From Hyaloscypha bicolor E (taxonomy: Eukaryota; Ascomycota; Leotiomycetes; Helotiales; Hyaloscyphaceae), in assembly GCF_002865645.1 (NCBI RefSeq), contig NW_020194619.1, positions 124,001 to 188,000 on the forward strand: a stretch of DNA of 64,000 nt, given 5' to 3'. Under the pieces are notes generated by a model. The model saw nothing but the letters and a program-made list of their open reading frames with translations, searched no databases and was not told the DNA's origin. Numbering within the stretch: position 1 is the stretch's first letter; every line of letters begins with the position of its first letter. Of this stretch, positions 56,577-64,000 are shown one piece after another. The position numbers and the translations under genes were made by a program.

Positions 56577-57931
56577 ATGCAGTTCACCACCTTGTCTGTG
56601 GCCCTCTTCGCGGCCTTGGCCACCGCTCACCAGCATGCGGCTCAACACTTCCACCCTCGCCGTCAAGGGAACTCTTCGACCACTGATGCTGGTGCTCAAA
56701 CAACGTTGACTGTCTATGCCGAGGTCACCCACACAATTACAAGCTGTGCGGCCACCATCACAAACTGCCCAGCAGGCCATTCAGAGGCCACAAATGTGAT
56801 GGTGGTCACAGATACCATTACAGTGGATACGGCATGTATATCATTGAATATTTGTGGCACACTCCTAATAGTCTACAGACCGTCTGCCCTGTTACCGAAG
56901 CCGCGTCCGCAAGCTCAGCAATCTTGGCATCATACACAAGTGCCTCGGGTTCAGCACCTCTATCTTCACCAAGCACTTCTTCCACAAACGGAGTGGCAGG
57001 TGTCGTAACAACTCCTTCTTCTAACGCCACCGTACCAACGTCGCTAGGCACAGGAGTTGGTGTCGCTTCCACGCCTACAGCTTCTGCTTTGAACGGCACT
57101 GTCCTCACATCTTCAGCCACGGAAATCCCTGTGACTTTGACTTACACGCTTGGATCCGGCACATCCACCACCGTTGTTACAACCAGTAAGCTCTATTCAT
57201 CACGGGTCTTTAATTGTCCTATTACAAAGGAGCTGACTTCTCGGTCTCTTAGCCATCGCAAAGACTCAAACCGCCACTGTCTACGCCACCCCGGCCGCTT
57301 CTGGCAGTGAGTCCTCTGGTACGTCTGGAGAAGGTGGGAACAATAACAATGCGGTTTCGCCCACTGAGTAAGGACAAACACTTAAGACAATGAGAAAACG
57401 CAAAGTATTGACTCGATCTTTAGCAGCACCACCACGTTGACCCAGTTCTCAACGTCCACCAAATACATCACTGTCTCCCAAGTCGCCACTGGATATCCGG
57501 CCGGATCTACTGAAGCAAATTCTGGAGACGTAGCAGGTAGCTCTGGAGCAGTTTGCGCTCCAGTTACAGTTACAGTCACCCAAGCTGCGCTGACCATTAC
57601 TGTGGTAAGTCTTTCCTCCAACTTCTGGAACCGATACTAAATCGTCCAGACCGAGACGGCTTCACCGGTCGCCGCAACTCAGAACTCAGGTGCTGCCGCC
57701 TCCGGTGCCAACGTGAACGTAGTTGCTTCCCCCTCAAACCCCGGCCCTGTCGTGGTTCTTTCTACTGCCACTGTTGTTCCCGTCCCAATGTCCACTGGAT
57801 CCCCATACGGTAATGGAACCCAGACAGTTACCAAGAAGAAGTGCAGCAGCATCTTCCCATCCTCAGGATTCATTTCCAAGGCGAAAATGACTGGTACTGC
57901 GCCGATTACGAAGGCTACTGATAGCTACTAA
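56577..57931 (+). CDS. Secreted Ser/Thr-rich cell-surface-type protein, 379 aa
   Basis: Exons 56577-56831, 56879-57185, 57253-57367, 57424-57604 and 57650-57931. The N-terminus MQFTTLSVALFAALATAHQH is a textbook signal peptide, followed by a dibasic site (HPRRQ) that could be Kex2-processed. The mature protein is rich in Thr, Ser, Val and Ala with repeated beta-type TVTxT motifs and few charged residues, suggesting heavy O-glycosylation and a wall or extracellular location. Cysteines are few (SCAATITNCPAG, TVCPVTE, VCAPVTV). There is no hydrophobic C-terminal GPI signal; the end is KATDSY. Intron 1 (56832-56878) needs a GC donor: only ACG|GCATGT..CTACAG|ACC restores VDT|TVCPVTEA, the sequence expected in this protein type. 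Introns 2-4 use GT-AG. No enzymatic domain is seen. Confidence 0.78.
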
Positions 57932-58542
57932 ACCCTTCGTTTGCCATGATTGGGGAAACGGGGGACGACGAGTGGGGAGATGGAACAAAACAAATCTTTG
58001 CCTTCTTCTTGTTCCTTTAGACTTTTTTGGTGCCTTACCTTTGGCATTTTGCGTAGATGGAATCGATATCTAGAGAGTTTGCTATGTACATGAAATTAAG
58101 TATGTATGCAGCTTTCTATTTATCTGTTCATCTGTCAACAACAAACACAACAACCGACAAGCGACGCATCACCAACCGGTTTGGGAATGGCGTTCTAAGA
58201 TGAAAAATGGGGAACTGGAGGCATGAATGGAAGCACAGGCGTGTCTTTCTGTTCTGTTTCTGTATTGTACAGATGCAACGAACACTATACCCGACAAGAG
58301 GCTTCTTCTGATGAATGCGATGAGATGTGGTTGTGTTATCTTCTTGTATATAAGACTTATCTCAAAGTTGGCAAAGGACTCAACGTGCCAGAGTATCATG
58401 AGCTTGATGTGATATGATATCGGATGAGCTCGACATCTCGAACTATTTTTCATAATGGCGAAGTGATTAAACAGCACTCGCTGCTCTTCCAGAATTTCCT
58501 TGGCTCTTTCACTACGATTGTACCGGTATCTTTTGGACATTC
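57932..58542. other. 3' flank between the secreted-protein gene and the TRIM-like element
   Basis: About 610 bp; no gene is supported. Confidence 0.4.
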
Positions 58543-58546
58543 GAAG

Positions 58547-58677
58547 TGTGATTCTAGATCACGCTTTTGTACGTATGTAATCAAGCACACATGGAATCAC
58601 GTAAGCTAGTTCGAGCCTAAAGGGCCCGAACGTGTAGGAATGGAAACCTTACGTCCTTTTTACCCTTTCCAATCACA
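58547..58677 (+). repeat. LTR 1 (5') of the TRIM-like element
   Basis: 131 bp, TGTGATT..AATCACA. It shares blocks with LTR2 such as GCTTTTGTACGTA, AATCAAGCAC and GTAGGAATGGAAACCTTA, in the same order and spacing. Confidence 0.85.
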
Positions 58678-58752
58678 TATGGTAGCAATGCCATAAAAAG
58701 GCTCAGTTTTAGCTGAGATCTTGTACTAGAACTCTACTCCGGAGTTTTCAGA

Positions 58753-58888
58753 GATCCTTTTTATCTGATCTAGTCTTTAGAGAAGGGATAACAGCAAGAA
58801 ATACCTCCTCGAACGAAAATGGATCCTTTTTATCTGATCTAGTCTATGGTAAAGGGATAACAGCAAGAAATACCTCCTCGGACGAAAT
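58753..58888. repeat. 69-bp tandem duplication inside the TRIM-like element
   Basis: Two nearly identical units starting GATCCTTTTTATCTGATC at 58753 and 58822, differing at a few bases (e.g. CTTTAGAG versus CTATGGTA). Confidence 0.92.
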
Positions 58889-58997
58889 AACTTTGGGATG
58901 AAAGGGAGCTATTGGGAAGCTTGAGCAAGCTTGAGGCTTTGCATTTTCTTTTATTGCACGAATTTCAGGGGCAAGTTCGTTTTTAAGTAGGGGAGGA

Positions 58998-59134
58998 TGT
59001 GATTCCAGATTATGCTTTTGTACGTAATCAAGCACGCGTGTAATTACGTAAGCTCGTTCGAGCCTGTTAAGGGCCCCAACATGTAGGAATGGAAACCTTA
59101 TATAGGTACGTCCTTTTTACCCTTTCCAATTACA
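58998..59134 (+). repeat. LTR 2 (3') of the TRIM-like element
   Basis: 137 bp, TGTGATT..AATTACA. Differs from LTR1 by substitutions and a short insertion (TATAGG near 59100). Confidence 0.85.
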
Positions 59135-59138
59135 GAAG

Positions 59139-59947
59139 CTCAGCATGTCTTCATGTGATCGAGCTTTGGTCACTTACTCTGCAAAGTTCACGGACTGCTG
59201 AGTTAATGGGAGATTGGAACGCCAAAATTAAAGCTCTAGCTAAACTTCTTGTCTTGCTATAGGATTTCGTAATTGTGAGGTTGATTCTATCTCCGACTTG
59301 TCATTGGTGTCAGGAACTTCTCTAGTTCGGATGATCCGCGAAAATCTTCTGCATGTGGCAGGCGGTCAACACCATCGTGTGCAACAAAAACAAGACAGTC
59401 AGAGTCGCATTAGTATCATATGTAAGTTTCAGCGTCGAATTATGGATGCGATTGTCACGCTGCGCCTGTTTGAGCTCAGGTGATTAAGGGATCAGGAGCT
59501 GGAAAAATAAATATATAATGATTCTGGTTGCTTCTGTCATGTGGGTTTTCTGCTCTGTAATCCTGGTGTGGCTGGAAACCGGTTCCGGCCTAGCCGCTGA
59601 CATCCCGCAAGCGTCACGACTGAGCCCTACACTTGACGACATCGAACCCAAACTCCAACCTCCTCCTTTTCTGCCTTTAGGCTTTGCCTGTTGTTCGACT
59701 CATTCCCTTCTCTGTATACTGTTTGGGGACTAGACCAGGGTTTTGATCCAACGCTTCCTTTTCCAGAACCCCACTTTGCCATTCGTCATTCTTCTTTCTG
59801 CGACAGACAGACAATACCTTCATTCACTTCGAATCGAAACACTCACATAACAGCTCGTTACCCGACGCCTGCATTCAGCATACCCGTTCCCGGACTTCTT
59901 TGTCTCAGTTCAACTCACCAATTCACGCCCCATCACCACCATTAAAG
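59139..59947. promoter_or_regulatory. Upstream region and leader of the TCP11/Sok1-like gene
   Basis: About 800 bp. The last 250 bp are C/T-rich with few G residues, typical of a fungal 5' leader. No other gene is supported. Confidence 0.45.
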
Positions 59948-62900
59948 ATGCGTCGCGCTTCGCAGGATTTGAGTGACCCAGATCGCAACCTGGCCGAATC
60001 AACAGGCCACCCCGCCGATATGCCAGGAGACACAGATCTCGACCTCATCACCGAGGAGTCAAACGATAACAGGATACACACTCCGCCTCCTCGGATCGCA
60101 GCACGCTTTTATCGACCTTCAACAAACCGCCGTAAGTCCTCTGCCGCGTCCTCCCGCCGCAATTCCGTATCCTCTGCACATTCCCATCAGTCGCATGCCT
60201 CAAGTCGCCATGGCGGACCGCAGAGCAATTATATCGCGCAACACTTGCGCCGCGCCTCCATCATCGAAGATCGAAAGGCAAGATTGGCAGATAGAGCTGC
60301 TCACGCGGAGAAAGTGCGCTTGAGAGCTGCATTGGCAAAGGCGGCGCCTAGGAGCACAACAAACAGCGAGGAGAGGGCTCTAGCTGCACAGCAAGCACGG
60401 GAGAAGAATCTTGCCGAGATCGTGGCAGCATGTGCGGAAGAGGTGAAGAGAGCCAAGGGCATTGCGGAGAGCATGAAGGAGAAGAGAGAGGCTGAGGGCA
60501 AGAAGCTAAGGCGAGAAATGGAAGAGAGGCTTGCCGAGGCCGAGAGAAGACGAGAAGAGATTCTGAATAGAGGTAATGGTAAGAGAGGGCGTTCTCTCAG
60601 CCACCCAAGGAAGAGCACGTCGCCACTACCAACCGTCCGTGAAACCATCAGCGAAGCCACGGCCGCTGCCAGGATACAACAGAAATGGAGGGTACATCAA
60701 AGATTGAAGGCGGTAAAGCACTTCGCAGCATTAGGTCTTACGATTGACAGCGTTCGAGAAACCTCATTTGAGAAAGTAGTCGATTTACTAGCGCAGGAGA
60801 AAGTCTTAGTGGGCACTGCGCAGATACTGAGGATTTGTGGATTGAAGGAAGGGGAAACTGGCTCGGTCAATGAGATGACTGCGGTCCGGACTTTCCTGAG
60901 CGCTTTTCTTATCCTGGGTCATCCGACTCAAGTCCTTAGCGGTAAAGGCGACATTGGCGACAATGGCCAGCAGGAGCAGGTGGGAGCGTTACCGATGAGA
61001 AGAGATGATCTGGCTAATCCGCAGTTGCAGGACCTTGTAGCCAAGGCCCGAGATTTGCTCATTTCTTTTGAGAATGTCTTGTCACGGTTGAACGCTGCGA
61101 ACAACTATACGCCTCCTCCAGCACAGTTGTCTACACTGTCAGAGGTGTACGCTTCTTTCTTTAATGCTTTCATTGCTTGGAAGGCTCGAGATTCCTCTAC
61201 TCTCATCGACATGATGGTGTTACAATTCGTTGAGTTGGATTCCATATGGCAGTCAGTCAAGGATAGTACCGAGGAAGCGGTCACCGAATCATACCGCGAT
61301 GGCATCCGAGAAAACCAGCTCAAATTGATGGTCAGAATCAAGAGACTTGCTGGTGCCGTCCAAGGCAAGAAACTGATTACGAACGCTATCCGGGAAGCAC
61401 GAAAGGCTAGAGCAGCAAAGAAGCCTACAGGCGACTCACGACCTCGAGCAGCAGATTCTCCTGCGCCCAGTCAACCTAACATTGACGAGCTATCTGCAGC
61501 CGAGAAATTAGTTACATCTCACTTGCAGACGTTGACGCCTCCCTCGACACCACCTAGACATCGACAGTCGAAAGCCGATCAGCTACGGCTTTTCAGGCCG
61601 ATACTTCCGGAAAATCGGGTTCTCACTCACGAGGTGGCTATCAATCGAGAATATCGCATTGAAGAGGATGCTCTTGAAGAAAGAACCTCTACCATGCACG
61701 CTATCTTCGACGTGATGCGGCAAGAGCTTGCGGCAGGGAACAGCGATGCTTGGGTCCTTGCCATGGCCGAGAATATCAGAGTCAGACTCCAGCAGCTTCT
61801 CAAAGAGGGCAATTCGATGCATAAACTCGTTGGTGAGGCTCTCGACAGCGAGATTGTTGCAAGAGAGCTCCACGGTGGCTCTTTCTCATATGAGAAATTC
61901 TTCTCTTTCATGGCCAGCCTCCTTCCTCGCCTCTGTGCGCCCTTCAGAGATGAGGAAATTAAAGACATCGTGGAGAAGAAGATGCAAACGGGGGATGTGG
62001 TCGATCGATTGACCGCTTTGATGCACGGGATTGACCTCATGCAACTCGATTACGCAAATTTCATGTTGATGCAAGCAGCTCCTGAATTGGTCAAGAATGC
62101 TGGCCAATATGAGACATCACGATTCGCCGAGTTGATGGAAGAAACGTCAGGCAAACTCTCAGCAGCAGAGGCTGCATGGGGAGAAGCAAGAACGAAAGTT
62201 CTGGCTGAGAAAGCCAGACGGGATCCTGAGAATGTCGACTTACCACGAAGTCGACCTACGCCCGAGAAGATATACGCTCAAATGCTAACCGATATCTTCA
62301 CGTCTCTGGACGCCTCAATCCCCATCCCTGAGACATTGCAGCTCGACACCAAACGCATAACTCGCATCCGAGCTGACGTCCTACGAATCATCACTTCAGG
62401 AGCAATCCTTCTTCAATGCAAGAATCTCCTCAAGAGAGACGTCCGCAGCCAATGGAAGACAGAGGCAACCCGCATTTTCTCCGTACTGGAAAACGCCAAA
62501 GGACCAGAGCAAGCATCACAAGGCATTCAAGCCGCTCTCGAGTCTTCACGCTCAATGCCAGTAGCGACGAAAAACCACATCAGAGAACTCGTTGCTCGGA
62601 TCGTGTCCGCCGCTGCAGCGATCTCCATCTCGCCATCACCAACTGCCTCTCCATCTTCTGCTCCAGCAGTGACCGAACTCCGAGACCCCGTCATGAGACT
62701 CCTGATGACGAGACTCCGGGGCCACATTCTCGGCCGTTTAGCCGCCGCGACGGAGAAGGAGAAAGTCAAGAGCGCCAGTACGGCAAGCGAGAGCCTTGCA
62801 ACTCTCGGATTACCTGAGTTCGTGCATAAAGTTGGAGCAATAGTAGAGGAAATCAGGAAGGTCGGCTTGTGCGATAGAGAGAGTCATGGGATGTGGTACG

Positions 62901-62956
62901 AGGTCGTGGCGAGGAAGGCTGAGGAGGTTGAGGCTTCGGCCTCTGCAGCAGTATGA
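59948..62956 (+). CDS. T-complex 11 (TCP11)/Sok1-family protein with an IQ motif
   Basis: Intronless, 1002 aa from the ATG at 59948. Upstream codons are open but lack an ATG. The first ~250 residues are disordered and then a charged coiled coil (KLRREMEERLAEAERRREEILN). An IQ-type motif follows: AAARIQQKWRVHQRLKAVKHF, a possible calmodulin site. The TCP11 domain occupies about residues 520-1000, with EDALEERTSTMHAIFDVMRQEL, LLPRLCAPFRDEEIKDIV, LMHGIDLMQLDYANFMLMQAAPELV and VMRLLMTRLRGHILGRL. Yeast Sok1, of the same family, suppresses loss of cAMP-dependent kinase, and TCP11 proteins are linked to cAMP signalling and sperm function in animals. A role downstream of cAMP/PKA is inferred from the family. 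Length is as expected for Pezizomycotina members. Confidence 0.85.
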   Translation: MRRASQDLSDPDRNLAESTGHPADMPGDTDLDLITEESNDNRIHTPPPRIAARFYRPSTNRRKSSAASSRRNSVSSAHSHQSHASSRHGGPQSNYIAQHLRRASIIEDRKARLADRAAHAEKVRLRAALAKAAPRSTTNSEERALAAQQAREKNLAEIVAACAEEVKRAKGIAESMKEKREAEGKKLRREMEERLAEAERRREEILNRGNGKRGRSLSHPRKSTSPLPTVRETISEATAAARIQQKWRVHQRLKAVKHFAALGLTIDSVRETSFEKVVDLLAQEKVLVGTAQILRICGLKEGETGSVNEMTAVRTFLSAFLILGHPTQVLSGKGDIGDNGQQEQVGALPMRRDDLANPQLQDLVAKARDLLISFENVLSRLNAANNYTPPPAQLSTLSEVYASFFNAFIAWKARDSSTLIDMMVLQFVELDSIWQSVKDSTEEAVTESYRDGIRENQLKLMVRIKRLAGAVQGKKLITNAIREARKARAAKKPTGDSRPRAADSPAPSQPNIDELSAAEKLVTSHLQTLTPPSTPPRHRQSKADQLRLFRPILPENRVLTHEVAINREYRIEEDALEERTSTMHAIFDVMRQELAAGNSDAWVLAMAENIRVRLQQLLKEGNSMHKLVGEALDSEIVARELHGGSFSYEKFFSFMASLLPRLCAPFRDEEIKDIVEKKMQTGDVVDRLTALMHGIDLMQLDYANFMLMQAAPELVKNAGQYETSRFAELMEETSGKLSAAEAAWGEARTKVLAEKARRDPENVDLPRSRPTPEKIYAQMLTDIFTSLDASIPIPETLQLDTKRITRIRADVLRIITSGAILLQCKNLLKRDVRSQWKTEATRIFSVLENAKGPEQASQGIQAALESSRSMPVATKNHIRELVARIVSAAAAISISPSPTASPSSAPAVTELRDPVMRLLMTRLRGHILGRLAAATEKEKVKSASTASESLATLGLPEFVHKVGAIVEEIRKVGLCDRESHGMWYEVVARKAEEVEASASAAV

Positions 62957-63638
62957 TAGTGATAGGAGGAGCATCTGATTTTGGAATATGGCGTTTATGG
63001 GGTAGATTGGTGCATATTGTTGGCGTTTGGGTTGTTGTCATGGTCTGCTTTGGGCTTGAGGGTGGGATGGATGGGTTGGGCTGGGAGGTGATGACTATGA
63101 TCCCCCCCTTTTTTTCGCATCAACTTTTCAGTTGGGGTCGGGGGACGAGAGGGATGGCGTGTGCATTTGGCATTTTGGGGTGCATACAGCATTGTTTTTA
63201 TATGGAGAGGGTTTATGAATCGGAAATCACGAGTGCATGTCACATAACCTGTTGCTTCCTTCTCCTTTGAGTGACTGACTGGGTATCATTGATCTAGCAT
63301 CTTCTCGGACACACTTCTTTACAATTTTACACATTACGAGATCCTCCCTGAACGCCCATTTCCTGGCCCTCGCCCTTGAAATACATATCTATATCAACGG
63401 GACAGCGCTCAAATGCTTGGGAGTCGCTAGTAGGCGCAATTTGTTCCTCATTCAAAGGAACGATGGCCATCGCAGATGGATTGTCGACCTGTAGTTTCAG
63501 TCTGCAGCTGGTTCAAGGTCCACTTCCAAAAGACCGGCTCTACCCCTGGTATGCCACGTCGTAAGAGCCTGCTAGTCTGATGGTATGCTATTCGGGATGA
63601 AGGAAGTTTTAGAAGAAGAGAGGGCAGGTATTCAAGGA
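62957..63638. other. Convergent 3' region of the TCP11 gene and ARP1
   Basis: About 680 bp between convergent stop codons. G/T-rich just after the TCP11 stop. No gene is supported. Confidence 0.45.
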
Positions 63639-64000
63639 TTATGTGAATTTCGTGTGGATGATATCCGGATTTTCGTGCCAGTCATCGATGCTGACCCACA
63701 TCTAAAATCAAATTAGCTCTCTGCATTCAAATCACCTCCAACACACCACATACCTTTCTGAAAGTACTCAGTCCCGCCAAAATACTACCTCCAATCCAGG
63801 TGGAATATTTCCTTTCCGGCGGCGCAAAAATCTTGATCCTCATATCCTTCACCGCTAACTTCTGCACCTCATGCAGTAACCTGTCACCAAAGCCCTTCGT
63901 CAATGTACTTCCTCCAGACAAGACAATATTCCCGAATAGAGATTTCCGCAGGTCGAGATCCGTGCGGTTTATGGCGTCCACGACAATTTGGTGGATGCCG
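63639..64000 (-). CDS. ARP1: Actin-related protein 1 (centractin), C-terminal part
   Basis: Core filament subunit of dynactin, which supports dynein-driven transport and nuclear migration (Neurospora ro-4). Only the C-terminal 103 residues are inside the window; the 5' part lies beyond 64000. Exons: 63754 to beyond 64000 and 63639-63701, separated by a 52-nt intron with donor GTATGT and acceptor TTTTAG. The sequence has [56 protein letters not shown] and, after the intron, [20 protein letters not shown] stop. [15 protein letters not shown] and the DDWHENP tail separate Arp1 from actin, which ends GPSIVHRKCF. Confidence 0.93.

Larger units (their letters stand above)
58547..59134. mobile_element. 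TRIM-like miniature LTR retrotransposon, 588 bp
   Basis: Two direct repeats of 131 bp (58547-58677) and 137 bp (58998-59134) frame a 320-bp interior. Repeat 1 begins TGTGATT and ends AATCACA; repeat 2 begins TGTGATT and ends AATTACA, i.e. TG..CA borders with short inverted ends. The element is flanked by GAAG on both sides (58543-58546 and 59135-59138), a 4-bp target-site duplication. Two bases after LTR1 comes TGGTAGCAATGCC (58680-58692), resembling a tRNA primer-binding site that starts TGGTAGC. Directly before LTR2 is the purine tract AGGGGAGGA (58989-58997). There is no coding sequence, so it would depend on another element's proteins. LTR divergence indicates an old insertion. Strand is inferred as plus from the PBS/PPT order. 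Confidence 0.82.

Overview
The window is nuclear DNA from a filamentous ascomycete (Pezizomycotina). Most genes carry short spliceosomal introns of about 40-130 nt with GT(R)-AG borders and CTAAY/CTRAC-like branch sites. Gene spacing is moderate, both strands are used, and the proteins are typical of filamentous fungi: Rsm25/mS23, Rtt106, Pep12, Ndc1, a MHYT-domain protein, an RGS protein and a TCP11/Sok1 protein. Low-complexity, fungus-specific proteins of unknown function are interspersed. A Leotiomycetes (Helotiales-like) origin is my inference from protein flavour, not a demonstrated assignment.

Layout. 0-5 kb: 3'-truncated mitoribosomal rsm25 (-), a pentatricopeptide-repeat protein (+) and a ten-exon polynucleotide kinase/3'-phosphatase (+). 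5-13 kb: a long leader or gene-free stretch, one uncharacterised 546-aa protein (+), then a decayed zinc-cluster transcription-factor pseudogene (-). 13-24 kb is a dense housekeeping block: RTT106 (-), PEP12 (-), NDC1 (+), ACH1 (+) and a coiled-coil protein with three exact-length 34-aa repeats (+). 24-35 kb: MHYT membrane protein (+), an uncharacterised four-exon gene (-), CIA1 (+), and an RGS protein with a downstream ORF that may be its last exon (both -). 34.7-42 kb is gene-poor. 42-50 kb: an uncharacterised 1055-aa protein (+), a Pof1-like nucleotidyltransferase (-), a steroid 5-alpha-reductase-family enzyme (+) and an aquaporin with a long N-terminal tail (-). 49.7-56.6 kb is gene-poor and holds a degenerate tandem array with a period of about 345 bp. 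56.6-64 kb: a secreted Ser/Thr-rich protein (+) with a probable GC-AG intron, a miniature LTR element (TRIM-like, 588 bp) with recognisable target-site duplication, primer-binding site and polypurine tract, a TCP11/Sok1 protein (+), and the 3' end of the centractin gene ARP1 (-).

No single pathway or cluster unites the window. Functional links are local: rsm25 and the PPR gene are divergent and both are probably mitochondrial; PEP12 and NDC1 share a roughly 320-bp divergent promoter; CIA1 is divergent from the unknown gene at 28.1-29.6 kb. The most unusual items are the TRIM-like element, the 345-bp array with a recurring peptide-like core, the zinc-cluster pseudogene whose introns and finger still read correctly, and the 102-bp in-gene repeats. 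Splice models were built by eye from reading-frame continuity and family resemblance. No alignment or RNA data were available.
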